64,000 bases of DNA from positions 3,968,001 to 4,032,000 of the forward strand of contig NC_085123.1 in the NCBI RefSeq assembly GCF_030269925.1, in the 5' to 3' direction. Made by a program: the position numbers and the translations under genes. The notes under the pieces are model-generated. The model was not told where the DNA came from and made no database searches. It worked only from the letters and a program-made list of their open reading frames with translations. Of the stretch, positions 1 through 11,517 are shown one piece after another. How positions within the stretch are numbered: position 1 is the first letter of the stretch; each line of letters starts with the position of its first letter. Source of the DNA: Bombyx mori. Taxonomy: Eukaryota > Arthropoda > Insecta > Lepidoptera > Bombycidae.

Positions 1-239
1 TGTATTGTCTGATTGCTTTTTCATTGGGCTATTATGTAGATTTATTGTGGTTATATCAGCTAAGATAAGAAATGTTGGTTTCGTTAAAGTGTTTAAACGT
101 AAAAATAAAACAGATTTTCATAGAATTTATTATTTTACGAAATTCAATTAGGTTTCACAATATTTCTTATGTTTCTAATGAAAGCACGTTCGTTTATTAG
201 CATTAACTAATACGCATTACGATGTTGTTTGTGTGTTGT

Positions 240-405
240 TTTTTTTATTTTTTTATTGCTTAGGTGGGTTGACGAGCTCACGGCCCACCTGATGTTAAGT
301 GGTTACCGGAGCCCGTAAACATCTACAACGTAAATGCCGCCACCTACCTTGAGATATAAATTCTAAGGTCTCAGTAGTATAGCTACTATGGCTGCCTCAC
401 TTTCG
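240..405 (-). repeat. Bm1 SINE, 3' part, reverse orientation
   Basis: A poly-T run, then the reversed Bm1 end (TTGCTTAGGTGGGTTGACGA) and the usual Bm1 body up to about 405. The tRNA-like head is missing. An extra AGTAG sits near 370, so it is an old copy. Confidence 0.85.
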
Positions 406-928
406 CTAGTTTTGAGTATCAGAAGTACTTTCAAAAGTAGTCATTGTATCAAATCGTAGAAATAGCCTCGGATATTGAATTTGGTATTAGTCCATGGACA
501 ACATAAATAAATGCCAACGCCCACCATGTCGGTTAATTCGAAGTCTAAATTATGATGTCTCTCAATTAACTAAAATTTTGTAAGGCTGATATAAACATAG
601 TGACCTCTGTTTTTAATGTGACATAAATTATATATAATATTCAATTTCGATGCAATAAAATATTCACCTTAAATCTAGGCTAATGTTATGTTGATAAAAT
701 AACGTTAGGAAATGACAAGAACCAATTAAAATGCTAATGAAATTAGGCTATTATGTATGTATTTGTTTATTGATATTTGTTGATTGGAAAATAATTATTA
801 ATATTCCTTCCGGACTAAGATATATAAGTGCTTAAAAATCCTGAATTAATCTGTCTCCTTTTTTATGAGTTATAAAAAATCGTTTGTCCAACGCTAGCAT
901 ATTAGGGGCGGAATGCAGAACATGTTTT
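406..928. other. No recognisable gene or repeat
   Basis: AT-rich sequence. I see no long open frame, splice-framed exon or known repeat here. Confidence 0.5.
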
Positions 929-1170
929 TACTGATGGTAGGACCTCTTATGAGTCCGCGCGGGTAGGTACCATCACCCTGCCTATTTCTGCCGTGAAGCA
1001 GTAATGCGTTTCGGTTTGAAGGGCGGGGCAGCCGTTGTAACTATACTTGAGACCTTAGAACTTATATCTCAAGGTGGGTGGCGCATTTACGTCGTAGATG
1101 TCTATGGGCTCCAGTAACCACTTACACCAAGTGGGCTGTGAGATCGTCCACCCATGTAAGCAATAAAAAT
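929..1170 (+). repeat. Bm1 SINE, headless copy
   Basis: Starts at the TTACTGRTGGTAGGAC point where many Bm1 copies here begin, runs through the body and ends with GCAATAAAAATAATAATG. No tRNA-like head is present. Confidence 0.9.
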
Positions 1171-1475
1171 AATAATGTTAAAGAAAATATAACGTTAAAA
1201 CGAGCGAAACAGCGAGCTATCGATATTTTAACGCAACTTAGACCCCAATAACCCTCCAGTAGCATGACTATGAGCTGAGACACTAAGTCGTACTCTCTTT
1301 GTGTTTGTCTAAGTCTATTAAGGTGTAGGTACGACTCTATTTGATTTTGCTCCTTTTTTTGACGTGACAACGTCTTATAATTCGATGGCGCCGGCTGCAC
1401 GCACGAAAAAACATGACTCATGCGGCGTTACCTCGCTCTGAGGCGAAGTATGAAGTTCAGTGAATAGTGAATGTG

Positions 1476-1593
1476 TTTTTTTTGTTGCCTTTGTAGGCAG
1501 ACGAGCATACGGCCCACCTGATGGTGAGTGGTTACCGTCGCCCATGGACTTCAGCAATGCCAGGGGCAGAGCCAAGCCGCTGCCTACCGCATG
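1476..1593 (-). repeat. CR1-like LINE, extreme 3' end
   Basis: A poly-T run is followed by a block also found at 13.98 and 37.69 kb (GGCAGACGAGCATACGGCCC and onward). Read on the minus strand it encodes the end of a CR1-like ORF2 (...GIAEVHGRR-like) and a short tail. It is 5'-truncated to about 110 bp. Confidence 0.6.
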
Positions 1594-1599
1594 TGTTGT

Positions 1600-2239
1600 C
1601 AATTGTTTATAGCAACGATAATTGCGATGATTGAAAAATGAAACCATTCCATCAGTATTTTCTTATGACGTTGTCACTTTCAACTATCGTCAGTAAACCG
1701 ACTTTACAGACAACCGATTTTTTTTTTATTTCAATCGCTCTCCTGTGCCCTTGCGATACAAAGAATATGTCATTTAGTGAATAGGAAACTATTTTTATCG
1801 ATTACAAGTCTGCCTTGAAAGTAACTGGAAGTATATATATGTTAATATCGATAATCTCTGGTATCGGCATACGTACGTAATTACTATGTTTATTAAGCTT
1901 TAAGAGTTGGAGGCGAAATTAATTTCCATTTAAGGTTGTTTCTAGATTAATTTTATATAGTAATTCATTTATATTTTCGTTATAGTTATATATAAAACTG
2001 GCACTGCTTATATAAAATCTAATTTAGATAGTTAATCTCTTAAGCGCCAAATAGCTACAAATTTGTAGTAAGGTATTTTTTTTGTCTTCTTAATTTTTTT
2101 TTTGTAAAATGCAAAATTATTAATAAATCTTAATTCAGAATACATCAATTCATGTTTTTTGTATCAGATTTCTAAAAATTTTGTCCTTAAAGGCTTAAAT
2201 GTTCGGTTTTCGTAGTTCGTAGAAGTAATTAAATTAAGT
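1600..2239. other. No recognisable feature
   Basis: AT-rich sequence with homopolymer runs. I see no open frame or repeat I can name. Confidence 0.5.
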
Positions 2240-2475
2240 GGTATTCACGTTGAGGTCTTAAGCCTCAGTGACCACTTCTACTGTTTGTAACTAACTAAGA
2301 AAAACCCACGAAATAGCGTGTACCCAGTGAACGGCCTGCCTTGGAGAATATAGTTTGAACGTCATCCGTGACCAAGAAAATTTAAAAGTATCCGAAACGT
2401 CAGAAATAATCTGATGACCATTAAGAATGCGAGAGTAAACCAAACTGCAAAAGCAGTTTTAATTGATCAAAAGCA
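2240..2475. repeat. Degenerate dispersed repeat (GTGACCA-AGTATCCGAAAC family)
   Basis: The block GTGACCAAGAAAATTTAAAAG, AGTATCCGAAACGTC and later AGCAGTTTTAATT recurs in diverged form at about 6.47, 48.09 and 54.87 kb. The same tail (GTAAAAGTAGTTTTAATT) appears at 47.0 and 53.4 kb. It is a moderately repeated family that I cannot classify. Confidence 0.45.
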
Positions 2476-4303
2476 ATAAAAAAAATAATCTTCAAAAGTA
2501 CCATAGTTTGGCGGTTGAAATTATTAATTATTTGTAAAATTGCTGTAACATGTCATAGTTTGTTATTAGATATTGCTGTACATGCCTGTAACTGGCTTAC
2601 ATACCAGTACTTAATTATATATAAGTTAATTTTAAGCTTGAATGTTTTGTGTGTATTGCTGTTGGTGTGTCTATATAAATAAATAAATAAATTATGTTAC
2701 CTATCGTTTAATAACGCGGATTATTTAACGCATTAAGATTACGATTTGAAAAATAAAACGAAACACACATGAAAACAGTCTCTAACGATCAATCCGGGAT
2801 CCGGTTCCCTGGAAAACACTTCAAGTACACGCGCAGACGCCGAAGAAGTCGTAAAACTCCCGGCTATATGTCGAAGCACTCCCACCGCTTTATAATTTCA
2901 TCATTCTTCGAATCAATTGAGTTTAAGGCGATAAAATTTATCAACGATGACACAGTTCGATATTTTCGCAGCCAAACTGTAGGGGTTTTTTGAAGAGAAA
3001 ACTTTTTAAGCGTCGTTGTGATTTGAGACTCAATGAAACGATATTGACATTCGACAAGCGCTACTAATAATAAAAAGTAGCTTATAATTAAAGTAAAAGC
3101 ACGCTTAAATAGCGTACAGACCTTACAATTAATTTTAAGGTTGACGCTAGGGAAGATACAATACCTATATGAAAGCGAATTTATAAAATTATTGTACTGT
3201 CATCAGTCCTTGATGCGTGTTTAAATTTCCAAGTTAAGCAGACGTTCTGAAGTCGTTGAAAAGTACATTAAAAATATCGTTGTATATAAGCTTACTTATC
3301 AATCTAAAAACGTATACGGGCAATATATATACATTTATAGGATTTAGCCTGGAAGATAATGAGATAGAATACTTCTGAATTTCATTTTCGCTTCGCGTGA
3401 GTTTAACACAATGTTTTACTTAATTTAAAATTGTAAAAAAAATCACAATATCTCGTGTGTAGTAAAGTCTCAAAAATATTTTTATTCCGATTTTTATTGG
3501 TTAAGATTTACAAATGGAAACACATCGTATGTCAATTTAGAAATGAAAAAAAGAGCATTGCAATAAATATATATTTTTTTAAATTAATTCTGTTCAACAT
3601 ATAAAGTTAATAATTTACCTCATGAATATCTCGGGTATTTCTTTCAAAGTTTTGAACTTACACGTACAAATTCAATTAGACTAAAGTCAATCTTGGTTTT
3701 ATTTCGTGGAACCAGTTCCAGCCTACTTAATAATGCCACTTTTGTAAGCAATGTCTTCATTGAGATGTACAGGCTTGCAATCGGGTTGCAAACACAATTT
3801 TTTTTATATGAATTATGATAAAATGTTTAAATATTATATAAAGCGTAGGTAAAAGAGGGAGGGATATTTCCAAAATATGAAACCGCATTAGTGCTAAGTG
3901 GTAAAGACAGTAAAAGTTTTAATATTGTAGTATTGGGATCTTGGCACATAACAATAATATTATTCCACTGTTGATCACAATTTTAATCTTCTTTTCTAAA
4001 ATCTTCTTTATTAAAAATCAATTAACACTTTTTACGCTTTGCTTATTCAACCGTCTTTGCAATCTTACTTTTCTCTGTCATTATGTCTGTCATTCTCTTT
4101 TCCCTTTCTTACCGTTTTCTCTTACTCAGATCTTAACGCTCCGTTTCACACTATTTTCATACGTTCCATTCTTACCAATCCCACAATATAAAAAAAATAT
4201 TCTAATACAGCATTAAAGTTTAAAATGTGCTTATTTGAAAAGAGAAAACAATTTATGAAATTTAAAAAAATGTAAATTGCAAGTGCAGTTTTTAGCGTTT
4301 ATA
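2476..4303. other. No recognisable gene
   Basis: AT-rich. Two short open frames (2769-2993 and 3941-4216) have composition-driven translations, rich in R/K/S and in F/L/I respectively, with no motif or splice context. I do not call either a gene. Confidence 0.5.
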
Positions 4304-5609
4304 CCTAGTCAGGTCATAAATTCTGTCACATGTTTAATGTAAAATAATTGAAACAAGTTTATTCATTATGTAACCATTCATATATCAAAATGAACTTAAC
4401 AAAACATAGATTCTTATGTCACTAAAGTTTATTCAAAATGACCTCCGTGATTTTGAATATAGGCCTTCAATCTGCGCGGCCAGTCGTCTATCGCAGCACG
4501 AACGAGGTCCATGTCAATATCGGCGGCTGCCTTAATCAAGGATGTCTTGAGTGACTCCAAATTGGGATGAGGCTTTAAGCACGCCTTTTCCTCCAAGTGT
4601 TGCCATATCTTGGAATCTAACGGATTCAAATCTGGACTGGAGGAGGGCCAGTCTTCGTGCCGGATGAAGTCGATTTCACGCGCCGCTAGCCAGTCTTGTG
4701 TGCTCTTCGCTCTATGAGCTGGCGTCGAATCTTGTTGGAATACCCAGTGCCTGTTAATGAACATGGTATGAGAAACAGGTTCCACAAGGTTCGTCAGGAC
4801 TGTATTTTGATACACAACTGCATTCGTTCTTACACCTTTTTCACAAAAATGTACCTCTGTTAAGCCCCAATAAGAAACTCCCAACCATACCATGAGCGAG
4901 GATGGAAAATGACCTCGTTGGACACGCGGAATACGGTTGCTCGCTTCTTCACTACTGTGTGCGTACACCTTATCATTTTGTTTGTTGTAGCTCTCTTCTA
5001 CAGTAAAAAATTTTTCATCCGAAAAAAGAATTTCCCGATATTTTTTTCCCGCGTACCGCTTCAACAAAGCGCGGCATCTCTTCAGTCTCAGGTCCATTAG
5101 ACGAGCATTCAAACGATGTCCTGTTTTTCTTCGATATGCCCGATGCCTAAGTCTTCATTTAACACCCTTTTCACCGTGGTTCTGCTTAACCCCATCTGAA
5201 GGGCCAACAGTTTCTGCTTACGTTTGGGATTTCTTTGAATTCGCGCCTTCACAGCTTTTATTACTGCTGGAGTCCTAACAGACCGAGGGCGACCATTTCT
5301 TGACCTGTCATCTACACTAGAGTCTTCATTGTATCGTTTGATGGTACGATAAACGAATCTTTTGGTTATATTCAAATTTTTCAGTATGTTAAAAATTTGA
5401 ATTGGCGCGTAACCGCAACGATGCAACGCAATAACTGCAACACGGTCTTCTTTAAGCGTCCACTCCATATTTAAAAATGAGTAAAATTCTAAAAGTATAC
5501 ATTTTTATTTTCATGAACGATTCGGAATTCGAATTCAATAAACTTTTTTGTGGCCAGCATTCTAAAAGAAAAGTTTTTACTGTGTGACAATACTTATGAC
5601 CTGACTAGT
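4304..5609 (-). mobile_element. mariner-type DNA transposon, D,D37D (maT/mori) group
   Basis: A 1306-bp element with matching inverted ends. The left end reads CCTAGTCAGGTCATAAA at 4304. The reverse complement of the right end, from 5609, reads ACTAGTCAGGTCATAAG, and a TGTCACA block follows on both sides. A TA dinucleotide flanks each end (4302-4303 and 5610-5611), as expected for Tc1/mariner target duplication. The inside carries a transposase gene on the minus strand with one frameshift. The length is usual for the group. It is probably inactive for its own transposase but could still be moved by one supplied elsewhere, since both ends look intact. Confidence 0.88.
4429..5468 (-). pseudogene. 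mariner transposase, D,D37D type, single frameshift
   Basis: Two adjoining open frames together make a full transposase of about 345 residues. The N-terminal piece (5468-5109, ATG start, 119 codons) holds the paired helix-turn-helix DNA-binding region and a GRPR linker. The C-terminal piece (5112-4429) holds the catalytic domain: first Asp in LFSDEKFF, second in VFQQDSTPAH, third in PDLNPLDSKIW. Exactly 37 residues separate the second and third Asp, which places it in the D,D37D (maT/mori) branch rather than classical D,D34D mariner. The frame changes just before KTGHRLNARL, around 5136-5143, and fits loss of one base. The three catalytic residues and the reading frames on each side are otherwise intact, so the copy is fairly young. 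Known family role: cut-and-paste transposition at TA sites. Confidence 0.88.
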
Positions 5610-5611
5610 TA

Positions 5612-6460
5612 TATTAAAAGAATCAAATTTATCGAATCTTACAGTCTCATTAAATTATTACGAAAAAATATTAGTGCGTCATTTACACACGACTGTTCAC
5701 TCAAAACACTGACTGAATCACAGAACGATGTTTCTAGTGAACTCAATTTCACGCTCCAACATTCCTAAAGAGACGTAGCTTCGGTCCCTATAAGCCTGCA
5801 TCAAATATCTTGTATACGTCACATCTATAACATCTTTGAAGTGTTAACAGCCGACTGCGTGCGTCTCTGTCGCGCCGGACCCGCTAAATTCCGCTGATTC
5901 GGGTGAAAAATTATAACTTTATTACGGTCGATTATCGAAAATTAATTTCTCAGGATCGTAAGAAAATTACTGAGTACGCGACACAGCGCTCGCTCGAGTT
6001 CGGGACGAGCGCCAATAAAAAAATACCTATACGGTTGTTTCGCTTATTTAATCTTTAAAATACGTAATTTCGTATGAACAAGTAAACATAGTCGTTATAC
6101 CTGACCATGGTCCGAACAAAATTGAACTTTTACTCCTCGGTATTGTGTTTAATTCGTACCACTTTCACGACGTAAGATAAAATTTTGATATAATTTGGTC
6201 ATGTTTTTGGAGCTTGATGTTTATTTAAAAGTAGATCGTGATTTTGATCCCGTACGGATTGGGTGTGAAACGTATTTGGCATCATCATATGCATCTTTTT
6301 ATCGTCGTTTTTGTATCTAATTTAGTATTTCCATACAGTAACTTCAATTGATCTTATAGTAGTCACATTGTAAGATTAATAAAATCGATCTTACTATAGC
6401 TACTTATTGAAACTTATTTTACGGTATAATCTCAAGTTTTTCATTGTCATTTTATTATTT
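5612..6460. other. No recognisable gene
   Basis: Unassigned sequence with a moderately GC-rich patch around 5855-6020 (CGTCTCTGTCGCGCCGGACC and CGCTCGCTCGAGTTCGGG) that stands out from its AT-rich surroundings. I see no open frame or repeat match, so its role is unknown. Confidence 0.4.
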
Positions 6461-6606
6461 CAGTCGCCCTTGACCACGACAACGGTAAAGTATCCGAAAT
6501 ACCGCGAATGGTAAGTAAAAACATATGGAAGTTAATCGTAAAAGTAGTTTTAATTATGTCCTCTTATTCTTCGTTGTTTCATCATTACTAAGGATCGCGA
6601 CAGCAC

Positions 6607-6742
6607 TTTTTTATTTTATTGCTTAGATGGCTGGACGAGCTCACATCCCACCTGGTGTTAAGTGGTTACTGGAGTCCATAGACATCTACGACGTAAATGC
6701 GCCACCCACCTAGAGATATAAGTTCTAAGGCCTCAAGTATAG
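6607..6742 (-). repeat. Bm1 SINE, 3' fragment
   Basis: Reversed Bm1 tail with a poly-T start, truncated at about 6742. It abuts the RTE-like remnant that the family G LINE interrupts, so it is part of a nest. Confidence 0.85.
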
Positions 6743-6767
6743 CTATTTCCATGAGGATCGGTCTGCT
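6743..6767 (-). pseudogene. RTE-like LINE remnant, left piece with LINE target duplication
   Basis: A few codons of the RTE-like frame lie left of the LINE insertion. If the two copies of GATCGGTCTGCT are collapsed into one, the minus-strand frame from 12114 reads on as ...VRFAADRSSWK before it meets the Bm1 fragment. Bases 6756-6767 are the left target duplication. Confidence 0.7.
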
Positions 6768-6965
6768 TTTTTTTTTTTTTTTTTTTATGATTGAAAGTTT
6801 ACTGGTGGCCCGAAGGCCTTTCCAGTTTCACCAGGACAGGTGGGCGAGCAAAGGCTCAGCCAGGAGGGGTGGGATTTGCTAACAGCTACCCGAGCGCCTC
6901 CGAAGGAGACCTAACAACTCAAGAGTAGCTGCTTCGCGAATGAATCTACTACCGGATCGGAATCG

Positions 6966-7002
6966 CGACCCGCTGAGAAGATCCGGCGAGAAACTCAGCG
7001 AG
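6966..7002 (-). other. 3'-region stem-loop of family G LINE
   Basis: CGCTGAG (6971-6977) pairs with CTCAGCG (6994-7000) around a 16-base loop containing AAGATCCGGCGAGAAA. The same hairpin occurs in family A tails with a compensating base change. It lies just beyond the ORF2 stop, where LINE RNAs are recognised by their own reverse transcriptase; that role is inference. Confidence 0.6.
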
Positions 7003-7014
7003 CTGATTCATGGG

Positions 7015-9891
7015 TTAGGTTGCACGGCGAACTCTTTGTCGAGTTCGACGAGTACGGTTACCGAGGTCCCTAAGCCTGCTCCTAGAGCTGAAGGCGTCTA
7101 GTGCAAAGGTTATTGGATCTGATGGATCCGTAAGGACGTGTCTAGGGCGTCGACGGTGACTGGCTCCTGCATGATCAGGATTCGGGGAGTAGTCAGCGGC
7201 GGCTACGATAAGGCGATTATCATGACGCATAGCCTTATCGAAGTACCGTTCCGACGCTGACTTCATGTATTTCTGTATAGATTCGAGGCCCAGGTCGTCG
7301 TGTAGGTCAACGTTCCTCACGAACCACGGAGCTCCGACGGCTAACCTGCAAAAGCGGGATTGTAGAGATTGAAGGGTGTCTATGTGTGTGCGGGCCGCGT
7401 GAGCGAACACCACACTCGCGTAAGTCATGACGGGCCTTATGCAAGTTTTGTAAAGTGTCACCTTGTTCCGAAGGGACATTTTACTCCGCTTACAGATCAT
7501 GGGGTAGAGTCTATCGAGAATAAACGCGGCACGGTCACGGACTGATTTTATATGCGGGCGGAATGTCATCGATGCATCCAGGGTAACGCCCAGGTACTTG
7601 ACCTTCCTGGCCCAGGGAATGGATTGACTAAAGAGAGTAATCGGGGGTGTGAGATTCCTCCTCCTAATACGGGAGGAAATCCGTGTGGAGCTTCCCCTCT
7701 GAAATAGCACCGCAGTACTTTTCGCTGGGTTGATGTCTATGCGCCATTTTCGGAACCACTGTCCTAGGGCTAGGGCTGCGCTCTGAAGCTTCTTCGCGAT
7801 TAGGGACTTGTTTCTACTGGAATAGTAAACAGTCGTGTCGTCGGCGAATAAAGCTAAATGGGTCGGCGGCGACCGGGGAATATCGTTAACGAATAAGCTA
7901 AATAGGAGGGGTGAAAGGACAGAGCCTTGCGGGACTCCAGCTGTGAGAGGTCGTGGGGAGGAGCGGGTTCCCTCGACTCGATATCGAAAAGAGCGGTTCG
8001 ACAAGAAGTCCCGTATGATGAGCACGAGACTATCCGGCACACCCATGTTGAATAGTTTGAAAATCAAACCGTTGTGCCAGACTTTGTCGAACGCTTTTGC
8101 GACGTCGAAGAAGAGAGCTCCCGTTTATAACGGTTTTGGTCGATTAAGCCCCACAAGAATGTGCTCCGTGAGGCGGTGCACCTGTTGAACGCATGAGTGA
8201 TTTGTACGGAATCCGAATTGTTCATCGATGAGAATGCCCTTGGATGAGACGAAGTCTCTGAGGCGTTTGTAGAGCAGACGCTCATACAGTTTGCCTAGAG
8301 ACATGAGGAGGCTAATCGGGCGGTAGCTCGTCGGATGATTTTTTGGTTTACCGGGTTTATGTATGCCGATAACGTCCGCTTCTTTCCACACCGCGGGAAA
8401 GATACAGTTCGCCATAGCGGCATTGAAAATAGATGCCAACATCACGATGAGTTGGACGGGTAGAAGTTTAATAACGCGGTTGGATATACCGTCGGAACCG
8501 GGAGCCTTGCGAGGACGTAGGTCTTTGATCAAGTCTTTAACTTCCATCGGGGTGACGGGTGGTAACGCATCCGAGGGTGGCAAGGAGACTCTGCGTTCTA
8601 CCTCACTGTCTACTAATTCTACATGAACAGGGTCCACGGATTGAGTGCTGGGCGTGCACTGGGTTTGCAATGTATCGGCCAGCAACTCTGCTTTTTCGTC
8701 ATCATCAAACGCCGCGAGTTGGCCTAAGGGGCCTACGAGGGGGGGCATAGTTACTACCGTATCCGATTTGAGAGTACGAGCTAAGCGGTAGTAAGACCTT
8801 TGGGAGGGCGCGAGTCCTTCTAAGAAATCAGACCATCTGGCATCTCGGACTTCGGCGATGCGAGACTTTACGTCGCGTTGTAGGGCACGCATTCGAATAC
8901 GATTTTCCGCGGTAGGATACCTGTCGTAGGCGCGTATCGAGGCGTTCTTAGCTCTAAGGAGTTCCCTAATATCGTCGGACAATTTGAAGCGGTGAAGGAA
9001 GTCCTCCGCTACAACTTGTTTCGATGACCTATCTAATGTCGAGGTGATGTGTGACGTTAAGATGTCTATGGCTTCAGCGGTATCCTGAGGAGACGGGATA
9101 GAGTCCGGGTTAAACGGGAGCGATGGTGGATCAGATTCAGCCAGGCTGATGCCCAGCGTGTGCCAATCCACCACAGTCCTCGTGACGGGAACGGAATCGG
9201 GAGCGCGACCGAGCTTCATAACGACGGGACGGTGGTCTGAATCTAACTCTGAAACTACTTCGATCGAGTGTAAGCGCAGAGTTACGTTTTTTAATAACGC
9301 TATGTCGAGTATATCCGGGCGATGCGCGATATTTAGCGGGTAGTGAGTCGGGGTTAGCGGAGCGACGATATCGAAGGCGAGATCATCGACTAACGCGTCA
9401 AGCCGCCTGCCATTCGGGGTTGTGGTGTGTGAGTTCCACCTGATGTGTTTACAATTTAGGTCGCCCGCCAGAATGACAGAGCTCCCCATACCGAGCAGCG
9501 CCTCGATATCACTGCTTAGAACGACCTTATCCGGTGGAAGATAAACGGACGCGATAACGATCGGCGCGTGTCCCGTCAGTGAGATTCGGCACACTGATGC
9601 TTCGATATTAGCGAGCGCGGGAGGATCGAGCGGGACGCAATGCAGGGCTCTTCTATAGTAAATGACGGTACCACCACCACGGGCAGAGAGCCTGTCGTTC
9701 CTGACCATGTTATAGTTCGCGATTTTAGGGTCACGGCGCGCGGGCTTAAGTAGGGTCTCCTGCACTAAAAAGATATCAATTTGATGGTCACGCAAAAAGT
9801 CAGAAACCTGATCACGTTGATTTGCGAGACCGTAAGCGTTAAAAAATCCTATCGTTACGGATAGGGGCTTTATTCTACTTATATACGCCAT
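7015..9891 (-). pseudogene. LINE ORF2: endonuclease-reverse transcriptase, one in-frame stop
   Basis: A 958-codon frame from ATG at 9891 to TAA at 7015, interrupted only by TAA at 8125-8127 (codon 589). Residues 1-230 form an APE-type endonuclease: FFNAYG (Asn18), LVQETLL (Glu45), GDLNCKH (Asp144, Asn146) and DSDHRPV (Asp219, His220). The reverse transcriptase begins near residue 455 (RKAPGSDGISNRVIK) and includes YRPISLL, ALFFDVAKAFD (catalytic Asp at 596), GVPQGSVLSPLLF (about 652) and FADD (682-685). A C-terminal domain rich in Arg ends the protein. The stop falls seven residues before the first catalytic Asp, so the shortened product keeps the endonuclease but has no polymerase. The frame is the same on both sides, so this is a nonsense change, not a frameshift. 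The ATG lies one codon after the ORF1 stop, in the same frame. Confidence 0.92.
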
Positions 9892-9894
9892 TGA

Positions 9895-11517
9895 TTACCG
9901 GCGGAGTGAGGGGAGGACGTACGTATTTAATGACGCGTATACGTCGGCGTATTCTTGCACAACGGCGATAAAGTGTTGTGCAGTGGAGGCAGCGCGAATG
10001 GCGTCGCCCAAAGCGTTAACGCGCTCAAAGTTGATCGACTGAAAGAAGTCGATCGCTAAAGCGAGATTGTCGGACGCGGTCGGAGGGCAAGTCGCGGGAG
10101 AGGGACGAGTTGCGGGGGCGGGACGAATCGCGGAGGAGGGAGTTGTAACCGTGTTCGTGTACGACAGCGGTTTCGCCCAAGCCGAGACACTGGGCACCGG
10201 CGCCGGAACGAACGCTGGCTTAGCCTGCGACACAGAGGGTGCCGAGGCTTTGATGTCTGGGCCGGAAGCTCGGAGGCGGTTTTGGCGGGCGACGCGGCGA
10301 TTTATTTTCGGGGCTCGGGGGCATCCGCGGTAATTTGCGGGGTGACCCTGTGTACGACACAGGACGCAGCTAGGCGGTTCCGTCGCGGTTTTTTGATCGC
10401 GAGTGCAGAGGGCCGTGGCGTGATCTCCTAAACACTTGACGCATCGGGGGCGCGCGTGACAGTTGCGGGAAGAATGCCCGTATAATTGGCAGTTATGGCA
10501 CTGGCTAGGTGTGCCTTTCTTGTGTGGGGTTTCGACGGCGATTCCGGAAAGGCTACAGACCGTTCGGATGTTGAATATTTGCTTACCCTCGGGGGTAGGC
10601 TGGAGGGCGACGAGAACCATGTTATATGGCTCCCTTCCGCGACCTGTGTGCATGCGGTGTACGGAGTTAACCGGTAGGCCTTGTTCGAGAAGGTCGGCCT
10701 TGACTAGCTCGGCATCCAACTCTTTAGGGATGCCACGTATGACGACACGGAGTTCGCGCTCCTCCTGGAGCGTATACGTGTGGAAACTTATACGCTCCTT
10801 ACGGAGGTAAGAAGAGAGGGCCCTATGGTCGTCGGGTGTTCGAACCTTAATTTGAATGCCGTTCGCGAGGTTACGGGCATTCGTGAAGTTGATATTTTTG
10901 GCCTTAAGGGCCAGGGAGACTCGATCCCAAGCTGCCTTCTCTTGGAGGATTACCGGCGGAGGGGTCTGGGTTTTATTTTGTGCCACCGGACGCGGCGACG
11001 GAGTGGCACGGGCTGGAGGCGCAACGGGAGTCTGAGGGCGGGGGCGCGACGCGTTCGCGGCTTTGCTAATTTTAGCGGCCGCGGGAGCTCGAGACTCCGC
11101 GGCACGCTTCTTACCCTTTTGTACCAGGGTGAATCCATCCGTCGATGAGGTGGGAGCGAGGTCGACCTCCATCTCCGAGTCAGAGTCGGAGGACGAGGAG
11201 GCGGGCGCAGGTGACCTACGAGCAGGTGTTTTGGAGGGCACGACGGAGGCTGCGGATGATCGCGCTGCTGGAACGGTGGCCACGGCGGACGACGCAGCAG
11301 TTTTACTCGCCAGTATAGGCGACGCGGGAACGGCAGGCACGACGGAGGCTGCGGTGCTCGATGCAGAAGCTTTGCACGCAGGTACAGGCGACGCAGGAGC
11401 AGCGAGCTCGGCGGAGTCCACGAGAGGGCTCGCGATGTGATCGGCCTTGAAGGCCAGAAACTCTGAGGCGAGCTGTGGGTGGCGAAGTCGGAGGAATTCC
11501 GCGAATACAGCGTCCAT
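9895..11517 (-). CDS. LINE ORF1: gag-like RNA-binding protein
   Basis: An intact 540-residue frame. I take the ATG at 11517 (IMDAVFAEFLRL); the frame is open 45 nt upstream but has only a GTG there. The N-terminal third is low-complexity Ala/Ser/Pro with an acidic patch (SSSSDSDSEMEVD). An RRM-like or pre-knuckle domain follows at about residues 256-330 (LRVVIRGIPKELDAELVKAD). Three zinc knuckles then lie at about 340-399: CHNCQLYGHSSRNC, CVKCLGDHATALC and CVLCRTQGHPANYRGC. This is the standard Jockey-clade ORF1 layout; such proteins bind the element RNA and form the ribonucleoprotein particle. It ends with TAA at 9895-9897, three bases before the ORF2 ATG. Confidence 0.9.
   Translation of the reverse strand: MDAVFAEFLRLRHPQLASEFLAFKADHIASPLVDSAELAAPASPVPACKASASSTAASVVPAVPASPILASKTAASSAVATVPAARSSAASVVPSKTPARRSPAPASSSSDSDSEMEVDLAPTSSTDGFTLVQKGKKRAAESRAPAAAKISKAANASRPRPQTPVAPPARATPSPRPVAQNKTQTPPPVILQEKAAWDRVSLALKAKNINFTNARNLANGIQIKVRTPDDHRALSSYLRKERISFHTYTLQEERELRVVIRGIPKELDAELVKADLLEQGLPVNSVHRMHTGRGREPYNMVLVALQPTPEGKQIFNIRTVCSLSGIAVETPHKKGTPSQCHNCQLYGHSSRNCHARPRCVKCLGDHATALCTRDQKTATEPPSCVLCRTQGHPANYRGCPRAPKINRRVARQNRLRASGPDIKASAPSVSQAKPAFVPAPVPSVSAWAKPLSYTNTVTTPSSAIRPAPATRPSPATCPPTASDNLALAIDFFQSINFERVNALGDAIRAASTAQHFIAVVQEYADVYASLNTYVLPSLRR

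Noticed and set aside
2769..2993. 74-codon frame with an Arg-rich stretch
   Set aside because: No splice context, no motif, surrounded by non-coding AT-rich DNA.
6466..6515. A 48-bp stretch with TTATTATTTCAG before and GGTAAGTAAAA after, resembling a small exon
   Set aside because: The inner sequence (GACCACGACAACGGTAAAGT) belongs to a dispersed repeat also seen near 2.36, 48.09 and 54.88 kb.
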